Shown: piece by piece, positions 26,080-35,767 of the stretch
How positions within the stretch are numbered: position 1 is the first letter of the stretch
How the letters are laid out: each line of letters begins with the position of its first letter
DNA from: Mycolicibacterium iranicum
GTDB lineage: Bacteria > Actinomycetota > Actinomycetes > Mycobacteriales > Mycobacteriaceae
DNA length: 64,000 nt
Direction of reading: 5' to 3'
Assembly (NCBI RefSeq): GCF_002101705.1
Contig: NZ_LQPC01000030.1
Coordinates: forward strand, 372,001-436,000
Program-made: the position numbers and the translations under genes
Notes under the pieces: generated by a model
The model's database searches: none
What the model saw: only the letters and a program-made list of their open reading frames with translations
What the model was told of the DNA's origin: nothing

Positions 26080-26883
26080 ATGAATCGGGTGCGCAAACTC
26101 GCCTCCGATATCGGGCGGACTTTCCCGGTCAGCGATCTCACGCTGTGGGCGGCCGGCGCGACCTACTTCGGGGTGATCGGGCTCGTGCCGCTGGCGCTGG
26201 TGTCGCTGTGGGCGGTCGGCCGGCTGGTCGGCGAGGACGCCGTCGTCGCGGCCATGGATGCCGGGATCGCCGGATTGCCCGCCGGGCACGGCACGCCGGA
26301 GGCGTTGCGCACCCTGACGTCGGTGGCGCTGGCGATGTCGTGGCCGCAGGCGCTGGTGGTGTTGTTCCCGGCCAGCCTGTACGGCGAGGGTCTTCGGCGG
26401 GCATTTGTCCAGATGACGGCCGCCAAGGACAAACTGACCGGCTGGCGCGGGCGGGCCGGGCTGCTCGGCGTTGCGGCGGTCGCCCCGTTCCTGGTGCTCG
26501 CGGTGTTGGCGTCGTCGTCCTATGTGGGCCCGCTGTATGCGGCGGGCGGGTGGTCGATGGTGTGGGGCGTGGTGGTCGCATTCCACATCGTGTGGATCGC
26601 GGTGTCGACAGCGCTGCTGGGGGTGTTCGGTCTCATCGGGCCGGGACGGTTGCGGCTGCGTCCCGTGGTGATCGGCGCGTTCAGCACGGGAGCCATCGTC
26701 GCCGGGTTCCTTCAGGGATTCCTGCTGTTTCTGGCCATTCCGATTCCGTGGTCGGCGCCGTTCGGCGGCCTGCCCATTGTCGGCGCGGTGACGGCGCTGG
26801 CGCTGTGGCTGTTCGTGATGCACATCCTGGTGCTGTGCGGATTCCGCGTCACCGTGGTGCTCGACGAACTGATGCGCACGTAG
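26080..26883 (+). CDS. YihY/BrkB-type integral membrane protein
   Basis: 267 aa from ATG 26080. Six membrane helices; AAGATYFGVIGLVPLALVSL near the N-terminus corresponds to the first helix of the YihY/virulence factor BrkB family (A-x-x-Y-F-x-x-L-S-x-x-P), and ALVVLFPASLYGEGLRRAF to the conserved central part. The transport or structural role is not known. Confidence 0.65.
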   Translation: MNRVRKLASDIGRTFPVSDLTLWAAGATYFGVIGLVPLALVSLWAVGRLVGEDAVVAAMDAGIAGLPAGHGTPEALRTLTSVALAMSWPQALVVLFPASLYGEGLRRAFVQMTAAKDKLTGWRGRAGLLGVAAVAPFLVLAVLASSSYVGPLYAAGGWSMVWGVVVAFHIVWIAVSTALLGVFGLIGPGRLRLRPVVIGAFSTGAIVAGFLQGFLLFLAIPIPWSAPFGGLPIVGAVTALALWLFVMHILVLCGFRVTVVLDELMRT

Positions 26884-26950
26884 CGGCACACCACCCCGAT
26901 GGTCGGCGGGTCAGCGGTGGTCTGTCGGTGGCCTGCGGCACGATATCGGC

Positions 26951-28594
26951 ATGCTTCCGGGTGACACGGCTTCGCTGCGCAAGGCGCGCGGCGCGTTCTT
27001 CACCCCCGCCCCGGTCGCCCGCTTCCTCGCCGGCTGGGCGGTGCGGCATCCGGGTCACGCGGTTCTCGAACCGTCCTGCGGCGAGGCGGTGTTCCTGCAC
27101 GAGATCGGCCGCCGCGGCGAGCACGAGGGCCCGCTCGTCGGAGTCGAGATCCACGAAGAATCCGCGACCGCCGCCGAGCGCAGTCTGCGGGCCAGCGGTC
27201 TCGACGTCACGATTCATGCGCGGGACTTCTTCTTGCACAACGAGTTCGGCACCTACGACGCGGTGGTCGGCAATCCGCCCTACGTCCGCTACCAGGATTT
27301 CGCGGGCGAATCCCGCGCCCGGGCACGACAGGCGGCACTGCGCGCCGGGGTCAGCCTGTCCAACCTGGCGTCGTCGTGGGCGGCGTTCACCGTGCATTCG
27401 GCGCTTCATCTCAAGCCAGGCGGCCGGTTGGGGCTCGTGCTGCCTGCCGAACTGCTCAGCGTCAACTACGCGTCAGGCGTCCGGCAGTTCCTGATGGACC
27501 ACTTCCATTCGGTGGGCCTCGTGCTGTTCGACGAGCGAGTGTTCCCCGGGGTGCTCGAAGAGGTCGTGCTCCTGCTTGCCGACGGATTCCACCCCGGCGG
27601 GGGCAGCGGGGCCACACACATGCAGTTGTCCCAGGTTCGGGATGCCGAGGCGCTCGACCGCGAAACCTCCAAGCGGAGCTGGACGCCTCCGGCCAACGGG
27701 GCCAAGTGGTCGGCCGGGCTGATGTCGGCCGCGGGTCTGTCCGCGTTCGACGCCATCGTCGGCAGCGCCGCGTTCACCTCTCTCGAGACGTGGGGTGATA
27801 CGACACTGGGAATGGTGACCGGCAGCAACCGGTTCTTCACCCTCTCCCCCGCCAAGGTCGAGACGCTCGGGTTGGCCGAGTCCGACGTGATCGCGTTGTC
27901 GCCACCGGGTTCGCGTCATCTGCGCGGCCTCGGGCTGACCGCACAGGCGCTGCATGCCCTCGGGGAAGCCGGCCGCTCGACGTACCTGTTCCGGCCCGCG
28001 ACACAACCCTCGAAGGCAGGTTGGCACTACATCCGCTCCGGCGAGGATCTCGATGTGCACTCCGCGTACAAGTGCCGCGTCCGAAACCCTTGGTGGCGTG
28101 TGCCGTACCTGCGTCCCGCCGATCTGTTCCTCACCTACATGAACGCCGACACCCCGCGGCTGACGAGCAACCGCGCCCGCGCTCATCACCTCAACTCGGT
28201 GCATGGTGTGTACCTGCGTGACGAGTTGCGCCGCGACGGCATGAACCTGCTGCCTCTGGCGTCGTTGAACTCGGTGACCCTGCTCGGCGCCGAGACGGTG
28301 GGACGTGCCTACGGTGGGGGCATGCTGAAAATCGAGCCGCGGGAAGCCGACGTGTTGCCGGTGCCGTCACCAGATCTCGTGCGCGGCAATGCTGCGCAGC
28401 TGCGCAGCGCCCGGCCCGCGGTGGCCAGTCTGTTGAGCGAGGGCCGCCTGCTCGAGGCCGTGGCCGTGGTCGACGAGGCGCTGCTGATCGGCACGTCGAG
28501 CCTGAACCGGCGAGCGCTCGGGGCCATCCGCCGGGATCACGCCGGCCTCACCGCACGCCGTGTCGCCCGGGGAAAAGTCAACGGTGGCAGGTAA
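26951..28594 (+). CDS. N6-adenine DNA methyltransferase (type II restriction-modification)
   Basis: 547 aa. The N-terminus RKARGAFFTPAPVARFLAGW and the SAM motif VLEPSCGEAVFLHEIG lead to the catalytic motif DAVVGNPPYVRYQDF (NPPY), as in Eco57I/Taq-type gamma-class adenine methyltransferases. The C-terminal half is a target-recognition region (TWGDTTLGMVTGSNRFFTLS). The next gene overlaps its end and probably encodes the cognate endonuclease, so the pair forms a restriction-modification unit. Confidence 0.85.
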   Translation: MLPGDTASLRKARGAFFTPAPVARFLAGWAVRHPGHAVLEPSCGEAVFLHEIGRRGEHEGPLVGVEIHEESATAAERSLRASGLDVTIHARDFFLHNEFGTYDAVVGNPPYVRYQDFAGESRARARQAALRAGVSLSNLASSWAAFTVHSALHLKPGGRLGLVLPAELLSVNYASGVRQFLMDHFHSVGLVLFDERVFPGVLEEVVLLLADGFHPGGGSGATHMQLSQVRDAEALDRETSKRSWTPPANGAKWSAGLMSAAGLSAFDAIVGSAAFTSLETWGDTTLGMVTGSNRFFTLSPAKVETLGLAESDVIALSPPGSRHLRGLGLTAQALHALGEAGRSTYLFRPATQPSKAGWHYIRSGEDLDVHSAYKCRVRNPWWRVPYLRPADLFLTYMNADTPRLTSNRARAHHLNSVHGVYLRDELRRDGMNLLPLASLNSVTLLGAETVGRAYGGGMLKIEPREADVLPVPSPDLVRGNAAQLRSARPAVASLLSEGRLLEAVAVVDEALLIGTSSLNRRALGAIRRDHAGLTARRVARGKVNGGR

Positions 28595-29579
28595 ACCGAG
28601 CTCGAAGTCGCTCGCCTGGCCGCTCTTCGACGCGATCGTGGACCGGTCGGCATTCAAGGACGTCAACCCGTGGACCACCGAGGGCACGTTCTCGCCCGAC
28701 TACGACGCGTTGCGCAAGCTGCTCGCGGTGCCGATCCTGCTGGGTGCCGAAAGCCGTTCGGGTGTACCGGCCCTCGCGCTGGATGTGTGGGTCGCCTACG
28801 AATTGCGGCGAGCCGGTCTCGATCCCGACGCGGTGTGGCCGCGGGCGGAGGCGCCACGCGTGGTCGACCGCGATGTGCTGAACTTCGTCAGATCGATCCC
28901 GAAGTCGGCGCGCAACGAGCTCATGGAGCGGCTCCGCGCCGGGGGCGGTATCGGCGCGGCCTCGGCGAACATCGCGGGCAAGAACTACTTCAAACAGGTC
29001 GACGTGATCATGTCGTCATGGCAGACGGGCCCCGAGTTGCTCATCTCGACCAAGCGCATGGACTCCTCGTTCGGCAAGAATGCCGCCAACCGCGTGGAGG
29101 AGTCCTACGGCGATGCCAAGAACCTCGCGCTGCGCCACCCTCTTGCCGCGCTGGGCTTCATGTACTCACTGCGCTCGACGGCGTACACCGAGGAGCGCAG
29201 GCAGTTCGACTGGATCGTCGACCTTCTCATCAAGCTGGGCAGGGAGGATGACGCCTACGACGCGTGCGCCCTCGTGGTACCCGAATGGATGGGTGACGGA
29301 CCGATCGACGAACCACCGCCTGCCGACGACGCCGTCATCGAGCCTTACCTCTTCGACATCGAGGAGGATCTCGGAGATGCGCATATCGACAGTCCGCCCG
29401 CCGTCGATGTGACGGCGCAACTCGCCGCCCTCCCGGACGTCACACTGCGCACCGACCTGGTCCCTGACGAGCTGACCCCCGCCCGATTCTTCGCGCGGAT
29501 GCTGACCATCGTGCTCGACAACTCCAACATCACCCAGCACGAAGAGGCGCGCCTGCGGCGCAGCCAGGCCGTCGGCTAA
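28584..29579 (+). CDS. Putative restriction endonuclease partner of the adenine methyltransferase
   Basis: 331 aa from GTG 28584, overlapping the methyltransferase by 11 nt; a GTG at 28560 would lengthen it by 8 codons. The middle part has NYFKQVDVIMSSWQTGPELL then ISTKRMDSSFGKNAANRVEE, consistent with a D...E-x-K-type nuclease core (ELLISTK). The C-terminus is acidic (FDIEEDLGDAHID). Assigned mainly by its coupling to the methyltransferase. The recognition site cannot be read from sequence. Confidence 0.6.
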   Translation: MAGKPSSKSLAWPLFDAIVDRSAFKDVNPWTTEGTFSPDYDALRKLLAVPILLGAESRSGVPALALDVWVAYELRRAGLDPDAVWPRAEAPRVVDRDVLNFVRSIPKSARNELMERLRAGGGIGAASANIAGKNYFKQVDVIMSSWQTGPELLISTKRMDSSFGKNAANRVEESYGDAKNLALRHPLAALGFMYSLRSTAYTEERRQFDWIVDLLIKLGREDDAYDACALVVPEWMGDGPIDEPPPADDAVIEPYLFDIEEDLGDAHIDSPPAVDVTAQLAALPDVTLRTDLVPDELTPARFFARMLTIVLDNSNITQHEEARLRRSQAVG

Positions 29580-29591
29580 GGTTTGCCACTC

Positions 29592-30500
29592 GTGCGCTCC
29601 GACATCGACGAAACCCACCGGCGGCTTGCCCGTGCGCAGCGCCGGTGGACGGTGATCGCGATCTGCGCATCGCTGTTCCTCATCGCGGTGTACGTGCTGG
29701 CCGTGCGCACCACCACGGGTCAGGCCGTCGAGAACGCTGCCCTCAACGGTGCCGAACAGGTCGGAGAGCGCGCGTTCCTCGCGGCGAGCACAGCGCTGAG
29801 CACCATCACCTATTCGTCGCTGGCGCTGGCGACTGTGCTGGTCGGCGCGGTCGGGCTAATGAGACGTCAGGTTCATCTGGCAGTCGCGGCGATGGCGGTG
29901 ATCCTCGGCAGTCAGGCCGCCACACAGATCCTCAAATATGTTGTGCTGCAACGGCCCGAGCTGCTGGCAACCAACGAGTACCTGGAGAACACCCTGCCCA
30001 GCGGCCACACGACCGCTGCGATGTCGGTGCTCTTCGCGACGCTGATCGTGATGCCCTATCGCTTCCGCGGAGTGGCGATGTTCGCGGCGCTCACCTGGGC
30101 AGTCGGCATCGGCGCCTACACCGTCATCGCGCGTTGGCACCGGCTCTCAGACGTCCTGGCCGCCGATGCGGTGACGCTCGTGGTGGCTTGTGGCGCAGCG
30201 CATTTCCTTGCCCGGACGGGTCGCATCCGAGCTGTCGTGTCCCCTGGCGCGGCCCGGTTCACACTGCGGACGGTGTTCGTCGCGTTGGTCGTCTTCGTCG
30301 GAACCGTCAGCCTCGCGCTGGGCGCGGTGTCTCTGCTCGCCGCCCTGTCCGAGGACATCGACGAAGCCGTGGAATGGGAGTTGTTCCTCAGCGCCCAATG
30401 GTTGGCCGCGGCGGGGTCAATCTTTGCAGCGCTGCTGTTCTGGTGGACGTGGCACCGTCTGGAGACCAAACGGCGCCGCGACCCCGTCGTTGCGCGATAA
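29592..30500 (+). CDS. PAP2-family membrane phosphatase
   Basis: 302 aa from GTG 29592 (a TTG at 29583 is possible). Motifs: KYVVLQRP (K-x6-RP), LPSGHTTAAM (PSGH) and ARWHRLSDVLAAD (the SR-x5-H-x3-D block with Ala for Ser). Six membrane helices with a basic C-terminus. It dephosphorylates a lipid phosphate at the membrane; lipid unknown. Confidence 0.8.
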   Translation: MRSDIDETHRRLARAQRRWTVIAICASLFLIAVYVLAVRTTTGQAVENAALNGAEQVGERAFLAASTALSTITYSSLALATVLVGAVGLMRRQVHLAVAAMAVILGSQAATQILKYVVLQRPELLATNEYLENTLPSGHTTAAMSVLFATLIVMPYRFRGVAMFAALTWAVGIGAYTVIARWHRLSDVLAADAVTLVVACGAAHFLARTGRIRAVVSPGAARFTLRTVFVALVVFVGTVSLALGAVSLLAALSEDIDEAVEWELFLSAQWLAAAGSIFAALLFWWTWHRLETKRRRDPVVAR

Positions 30501-30501
30501 G

Positions 30502-30630
30502 TCAGGCGGTCGGTTCGTCGGCGTCCTTGTCGACGTCCGGGGTGTCTTTCTCGGGATCTTTCTCGGTGTCGACGGAGGTCGACGCGGTGGATCCTTCTTC
30601 GTCGTCGTAGATTCCCTTGCCACGGGTCAT
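30502..30630 (-). CDS. Short conserved acidic protein (42 aa)
   Basis: ATG at 30630, product starting MTRGKGIYDDEEGSTASTSV and ending DKDADEPTA. Highly acidic, disordered and followed by TGA. The MTRGKGIYDDE start is a pattern I know from small conserved mycobacterial proteins. It lies 11 nt downstream of the oxidoreductase gene on the same strand and may be cotranscribed with it. Function unknown. Confidence 0.65.
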   Translation of the reverse strand: MTRGKGIYDDEEGSTASTSVDTEKDPEKDTPDVDKDADEPTA

Positions 30631-30641
30631 GAATGAGCCTC

Positions 30642-31628
30642 TCAGTGTGACGCGGAGCGGAGCTTGTCGAGCAGCGGCGCTGCTGCCTCTTTCAGGAAAG
30701 CGTCTTGGGTGTCCCCGCCGACCTGCACGAGGGCGATATCGGTGAACCCGGCTTCCCAGTATTCACGGACCGACTCGACGATCGCGTCGAGGTCGGGACC
30801 GCACGGGATCGATTCGGCGACGTCCTCCTTGCGGACGAACTGCGTCGCGCCGTCGAAGCCGGCGGTCGTCGGCAGGTCTGCGTTGACGGCCCATCCGCCG
30901 GCGAACCAGCGGAATTCGTCGTGGGCGCGCTCGATCGCCGCGTCGCGGTCGGGGTCCCAGCTGATCGGGATCTGGCCGATGACGCGAACGTCGCCGGGCA
31001 GGCCGGTACCCTTGCGAGTCTCGTGCCACGAGTCGACGAGATCCTTGTCGGGCTGCACGGCGATCAGATGGTCGGCCAGCGGCGCGAACATCTCGACGGA
31101 GCGGTCACCCGATACCGCCGCGGCGATCGGCAGCGGCACGTCGGGAACATCCCACAGCCGCGCGGAGTCGACCTCGAAGTACTCGCCCTTCCAGTCGACC
31201 ATCTCGCCGGTCTGCAGCTCCCGGATGATCTGGATCGCCTCCTTAAGCATGCCCTGGCGCCGCGCGACGGTGGGCCATCCCTTGCCGACGACGTGCTCGT
31301 TGAGGTTCTCCCCGCTGCCCAGGCCCAGCGTGAAACGGCCGTCGGCCAGGATCTGCAGGGTCGCCGCCTTCTGCGCGACGATCGCCGGGTGATAGCGCAC
31401 CGTCGGACAGGTGACGTACGTCATCAACTCGACGCGTTCGGTCGCGTGCGCGACAGCGCCCAGCACCGACCATGCGTACGGTGCGTGGCCCTGCGACGAC
31501 AGCCACGGGAAGTAGTGGTCACTGGAGACCTCGAAGTCGAAGCCCACCTGTTCCGCCGATACCGCATAGCTGACAAGGTCTTTCGGTCCGCTCTGCTCAG
31601 TCATCAGGGTGTAGCCGAATCGAGTCAT
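30642..31628 (-). CDS. LLM-class F420-dependent oxidoreductase
   Basis: 328 aa starting MTRFGYTLMTEQSGPKDLVS (ATG 31628; longer upstream starts give atypical residues). Luciferase-like TIM barrel with VSSDHYFPWLSSQGHAPYAW, the pattern of the F420-dependent glucose-6-phosphate dehydrogenase-related subfamily, followed by LGLGSGENLNEHVVGKGWPT. It uses reduced cofactor F420 in the cytosol; substrate unknown. The minus-strand gene diverges from the Rv3689-like operon. Confidence 0.8.
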   Translation of the reverse strand: MTRFGYTLMTEQSGPKDLVSYAVSAEQVGFDFEVSSDHYFPWLSSQGHAPYAWSVLGAVAHATERVELMTYVTCPTVRYHPAIVAQKAATLQILADGRFTLGLGSGENLNEHVVGKGWPTVARRQGMLKEAIQIIRELQTGEMVDWKGEYFEVDSARLWDVPDVPLPIAAAVSGDRSVEMFAPLADHLIAVQPDKDLVDSWHETRKGTGLPGDVRVIGQIPISWDPDRDAAIERAHDEFRWFAGGWAVNADLPTTAGFDGATQFVRKEDVAESIPCGPDLDAIVESVREYWEAGFTDIALVQVGGDTQDAFLKEAAAPLLDKLRSASH

Positions 31629-31757
31629 GCGCGTCGTGTACCCGGGGTGGCCGAAGCAAAACGACGTTCTGCACTGGATCGCCTGCAACGAGCTGTGGGA
31701 GCGCGTCCCCGCCGGCTGACGTTGTCAATTTCGCCGGTGATCGACAGGATGGTGCCC

Positions 31758-33005
31758 ATGACCTACGACGTCGGCGGTTATGGGCCGGCGGGGCCACCAC
31801 CCCCGAGCACGGCACCTCAGGGATATCCGCCGCCCGGTTTTGGTCCGCCTCCTGGCTACGGTCCTCCTCCCGGCTACGGTCCACCCCCCGGCTACGGTCC
31901 ACCGCCGGGTTACGGTCCTCCTCCCGGCTACGGTCCTCCTCCCGGCTACGGTCCGCCGCCCGGCTGGCAGGCGCCGGGATACCCACCCGGTCACGGGGCC
32001 GCAGGGTACCCCCCGCCCAATGGGCAGCCGCCAGTGATCAAGCCCGGCGTCGTCCCGCTTCGACCGCTGACGCTTTCCGACATGTTCAACGGTGCCGTGG
32101 CCTACGTGCGCGCCAATCCCAAAGCCACACTGGGTCTGACGACGATCGTGGTCGTCATCGCACAGCTCATCACGCTGGTGCTGTCCCTTTTCCCGCTCGC
32201 TTTCACCAGCGACATCGCAAGCACCCTCGACGGCGAGGCCTCTGCCGAGTTGATCATCGGCTGGGTGGCGTCGGCACTCGCGGGCGCTCTCGCCACAGCG
32301 CTGTCGATGACCATCCTGAGCGGATTGCTGACCGTGGTCATCGGCCGTTCGGTGTTCGGATCGGGTATCACGATCGGCGAGGCGTGGCAGCGGCTCAAGC
32401 CCCGCGTGTGGGCGCTCATCGGGTTTTCGCTGCTCAAGACCCTCGCGTTCGTGCTGTGGTTCGCCCTGGCAGGCGGACTCATCGTGCTGGCAGTGTCGAC
32501 AGTGGGCGGAGTGGCAGCCTTCGTAATCGCCGTGCCGCTGGTGCTGATCACCAGCTTGGCGGCGATCTGGGTATCGGTCATGCTGACCTTCTCGCCGGTC
32601 ATCATCGTGCTGGAGCGCCGCGACATCATGACGTCGATCACCCGTTCGTTCTCGCTCATCAAGGGTGATTTCTGGCGGGTTTTCGGCATCTGGTTGCTCG
32701 CCTACATCGTCGCGCAGTTCGTCGCGGGTGCGGTGTCGATCCCATTCAGCATCGGCAGCCAGGTAGCACTGACGGTGTCGGCGACCACGGCGTCGTTCAT
32801 GCTGTCGCTCGTGCTGGCCTCCGTCGGCGGCGCGATCGGCCAGATCATCACGGGGCCTTTCACGGCCGGGGTCGCGGTGCTCCAGTACACCGACCGTCGC
32901 ATCCGTGCCGAGGCATTCGACCTTGTGCTGCAGACGGGCGCCTCCGCAGGCCCGTACGCGCCGGCCAGCTCGACCGATGACCTCTGGCTGACCGGCCCGC
33001 GTTGA
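31758..33005 (+). CDS. Proline-rich membrane protein (Rv3689-like)
   Basis: 415 aa from ATG 31758. The N-terminal 90 residues are low complexity, with about seven tandem PPPGYG hexapeptides (nucleotides about 31840-31960), predicted cytoplasmic and disordered. The remaining 320 residues contain six membrane helices of the glycerophosphodiester-phosphodiesterase membrane domain type (LRPLTLSDMFNGAVAYVRAN at its start). It is the first gene of a five-gene operon in the same order as M. tuberculosis Rv3689-Rv3693. Hexapeptide copy number may vary between strains. Confidence 0.8.
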   Translation: MTYDVGGYGPAGPPPPSTAPQGYPPPGFGPPPGYGPPPGYGPPPGYGPPPGYGPPPGYGPPPGYGPPPGWQAPGYPPGHGAAGYPPPNGQPPVIKPGVVPLRPLTLSDMFNGAVAYVRANPKATLGLTTIVVVIAQLITLVLSLFPLAFTSDIASTLDGEASAELIIGWVASALAGALATALSMTILSGLLTVVIGRSVFGSGITIGEAWQRLKPRVWALIGFSLLKTLAFVLWFALAGGLIVLAVSTVGGVAAFVIAVPLVLITSLAAIWVSVMLTFSPVIIVLERRDIMTSITRSFSLIKGDFWRVFGIWLLAYIVAQFVAGAVSIPFSIGSQVALTVSATTASFMLSLVLASVGGAIGQIITGPFTAGVAVLQYTDRRIRAEAFDLVLQTGASAGPYAPASSTDDLWLTGPR

Positions 33006-33006
33006 C

Positions 33007-33660
33007 GTGTCGACGATAGACATCGGCCGGGACGCCGCGCACGACGCCGCGCAGGCCGAGCTCGGGAAATCCATCTACCCGAAACCGTCGGCGCTGGAAC
33101 TGATCAGCGACTGGCTGGAGGAGGTGCTGTACCGCCTCACCGCAGGAGCGTCAAACTTCCCCGGTGGATGGCTCACCGTATCGGTCCTCGTGATTCTTGT
33201 TGCCGTTGCCATTGTCGTCGCGGTCCGCATCGCGCGGCGTGCCATGCGTAGCAGTCGAAACGACGCACCCGCGCTGTTCGACGACCACACGCTGAGCGCC
33301 GCCGAGCATCGGGCGACGGCCGAACGCTATGCGGCGTCCGGCGATTGGGGTCCCGCCATCCGTCACCGCCTGCGTGCCGTCGCGCGTCAGCTGGAGGAAA
33401 ACGGTGTCCTCGATCCCATACCCGGGCGCACCGCCACCGAGCTCGCGCGCACCGCCGGCCGTGCGCTGCCCAGCCTGGCAGGCGAACTACGCACCGCTGC
33501 AGACATTTTCAACGACGTCACCTACGGTGAACAGCCCGCGACCGAACCGCAATACCGGATGATCGCCGAGCTGGACGGCAGGCTGGGCAAGCAGACGGCG
33601 GCGCCCCTCGACGGTGCGGGCGATGCGATCGCCTCTCAGCCGTGGGCCGAGTTGCGATGA
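33007..33660 (+). CDS. DUF4129 membrane protein (Rv3690-like)
   Basis: 217 aa from GTG 33007, one base after the previous stop. One membrane helix (about residues 58-78, LTVSVLVILVAVAIVVAV), then a cytosolic domain with AEHRATAERYAASGDWGPAI and RHRLRAVARQLEENGVLD, the DUF4129 signature. DUF4129, MoxR and DUF58 proteins usually form one membrane-associated complex. Confidence 0.75.
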   Translation: MSTIDIGRDAAHDAAQAELGKSIYPKPSALELISDWLEEVLYRLTAGASNFPGGWLTVSVLVILVAVAIVVAVRIARRAMRSSRNDAPALFDDHTLSAAEHRATAERYAASGDWGPAIRHRLRAVARQLEENGVLDPIPGRTATELARTAGRALPSLAGELRTAADIFNDVTYGEQPATEPQYRMIAELDGRLGKQTAAPLDGAGDAIASQPWAELR

Positions 33661-34808
33661 GCGTCAGCACGTCGACGGCGGTGGGGACGACGATCTCGCA
33701 GCGGTGGCGCGGGGCGCGATCGGTGCTGCTGGCATTGGCCGCCATCGTCGCTGTCGCCGCGCTGACGACGTGGCTGACCGCACCGCGGCCTGGCGGCAGA
33801 CTCGACCCGGCGTCGACCTCACCCGAAGGCGTCCACGCGCTGATGGCCTTGCTGCGCGACCACGGCGTCACCGTCATCGAAGCCGACACGATTGCCGACG
33901 TCGAGCGCGAGGCACGCGGCGACACCCTGCTCGTCGCAGCACAGACCTTTCACCTCTTCGACGACGAACTGCTGCAACGTCTTTCCGAGCTTCCCGGTGA
34001 CCGCCTTCTGATCGCGCCCATTGGCAGGACACGCGAAGCACTCGCGCCTGAGCTGGAGCGCGTGGACACCACCGAATACACCGGCCTGTCACCCGACTGC
34101 GATCTACGCGAGGCAAACCAGGCGGGCACAGTGCAATTCGGGGTCGCCGACACCTTCGAGGCGAAGGGCTCCGTACCGGTCACCCGCTGCTATGGCGGTG
34201 CGCTGACGCGATACATCGACAACGGACGCACCGTCACCGTCGTGGGTAGCGACGAGTTCGTGGTGAACTCCGGCCTGCTCGACGAGGGGAATGCGGCCCT
34301 GGCCATGAACCTGGCCGGCAGCCGACCCCGGATGATCTGGTACGCCCCGCAGCGCAGCGAGGGTGGCGCTTCCTCAGGATCGGCAGAGTTCACCGATCTG
34401 ATTCCCACCCAGGTGTATTGGATGGTTCTGCAGCTGGCGGTGGGAGTGGCTCTGCTGGCGTGGTGGCGCGGCAGGCGGGTCGGGCCGCTGGTTGCCGAGC
34501 AGCTGCCGGTGGTCGTGCGCGCGTCGGAGACCGTCGAGGGTCGCGGCCGGCTGTACCGTTCCCTGCGCGCGAGGGATATCGCCGCCGAGTCACTACGCAC
34601 GGCGACGCGGCAACGCATGCTGCCCCGTCTCGGTCTCCATCCGGCGGCCTCTGAGTCCGAGGTGGTCCAAGCCGTCGCCGATCGCAGTGGCCTGGATCCG
34701 CAGACCGTCGGCCATACCCTGTACGGGCAACCACCGGCGACCGACGCCGATCTGGTGAATCTCGCCCGCGCACTCGACGACATCGAAAGGCAGGTCGCAC
34801 AGTCGTGA
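33657..34808 (+). CDS. DUF4350 membrane protein (Rv3691-like)
   Basis: 383 aa; the ATG overlaps the previous stop (ATGA). One N-terminal helix (ALAAIVAVAALTTWLTA) and one at about 254-271 (MVLQLAVGVALLAWWRG) flank an extracytoplasmic domain of DUF4350 type (STSPEGVHALMALLRDHGVT). The C-terminal 110 residues are cytosolic. It overlaps moxR2 by 4 nt. Confidence 0.75.
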   Translation: MSVSTSTAVGTTISQRWRGARSVLLALAAIVAVAALTTWLTAPRPGGRLDPASTSPEGVHALMALLRDHGVTVIEADTIADVEREARGDTLLVAAQTFHLFDDELLQRLSELPGDRLLIAPIGRTREALAPELERVDTTEYTGLSPDCDLREANQAGTVQFGVADTFEAKGSVPVTRCYGGALTRYIDNGRTVTVVGSDEFVVNSGLLDEGNAALAMNLAGSRPRMIWYAPQRSEGGASSGSAEFTDLIPTQVYWMVLQLAVGVALLAWWRGRRVGPLVAEQLPVVVRASETVEGRGRLYRSLRARDIAAESLRTATRQRMLPRLGLHPAASESEVVQAVADRSGLDPQTVGHTLYGQPPATDADLVNLARALDDIERQVAQS

Positions 34809-35767
34809 CAGAGCCCACCCACCACGAGGCTGCCCGCAACGCACTGATGGCCCTCCGAGCAGAGATCGCCAAAGTGGTCGTCGGCCAGGACGCCGTGGTG
34901 AGCGGTCTGGTGATCGCGCTGCTGTGCCGCGGGCACGTGCTGCTCGAAGGCGTTCCAGGCGTGGCGAAGACACTGCTGGTGCGCACGCTGGCGTCGGCGT
35001 TGCAGCTGGAGTTCAAGCGGGTCCAGTTCACTCCGGACCTGATGCCCGGCGACGTCACCGGGTCTCTGGTCTACGACGCCCGCACTGCCGAATTCGAGTT
35101 CAGGGCGGGTCCGGTGTTCACCAACCTGATGCTGGCCGACGAGATCAACCGCACTCCACCCAAGACGCAGGCCGCGTTGCTGGAGGCAATGGAAGAACGG
35201 CAGGTCAGCGTGGACGGCGAGCCGCGCCCGTTGCCCGACCCGTTCATCGTCGCCGCGACACAGAACCCGATCGAGTACGAAGGCACCTATCAGCTTCCCG
35301 AGGCGCAGCTGGACAGGTTCCTGCTCAAACTCACTGTGCCTCTGCCACCGCGTGATCAAGAGATTGCGATCCTGACAAGGCATGCGCGCGGATTCGATCC
35401 GCGAGACCTGTCGTTCATCAAGCCGGTCGCCGGACCTTCGGAGCTGGCCGCGGGCCGCGAAGCCGTCCGTCAAGTGCTCGTCGCGGACGAGGTCCTCGGC
35501 TACATCGTCGACATCGTCGGCGCGACAAGGCATTCCCCATCACTGCAACTCGGTGTGTCCCCGCGCGGCGCGACGGCACTACTGGCCACGGCCCGGTCCT
35601 GGGCGTGGCTTTCGGGACGTGGCTATGTGACCCCCGACGACGTCAAGGCGATGGCCCGGCCGACGCTGCGGCACCGCGTGGCGTTGCGGCCGGAGGCCGA
35701 GTTGGAGGGGGCCAGTGCCGACGGAGTGATCGAGGGCATCCTGTCGTCGGTGCCCGTGCCACGCTAG
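34805..35767 (+). CDS. moxR2: MoxR-family AAA+ ATPase
   Basis: 320 aa from GTG 34805. Walker A GVPGVAKTLLVRTLA, where the usual Gly before Lys is Ala as in MoxR proteins; Walker B LADEINRTPPKTQAALLEAM; sensor ATQNPIEYEGTYQLPEAQLD. These are the standard MoxR motifs. It sits between DUF4350 and DUF58 genes exactly as M. tuberculosis Rv3692 (moxR2). Probable chaperone for assembly of an envelope complex with its neighbours. Confidence 0.9.
   Translation: MTEPTHHEAARNALMALRAEIAKVVVGQDAVVSGLVIALLCRGHVLLEGVPGVAKTLLVRTLASALQLEFKRVQFTPDLMPGDVTGSLVYDARTAEFEFRAGPVFTNLMLADEINRTPPKTQAALLEAMEERQVSVDGEPRPLPDPFIVAATQNPIEYEGTYQLPEAQLDRFLLKLTVPLPPRDQEIAILTRHARGFDPRDLSFIKPVAGPSELAAGREAVRQVLVADEVLGYIVDIVGATRHSPSLQLGVSPRGATALLATARSWAWLSGRGYVTPDDVKAMARPTLRHRVALRPEAELEGASADGVIEGILSSVPVPR

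Noticed and set aside
31725..33074. 449-codon minus-strand open frame opposite the proline-rich membrane protein
   Set aside because: The repeat PPPGYG DNA reads as an open frame on both strands; composition is not protein-like.
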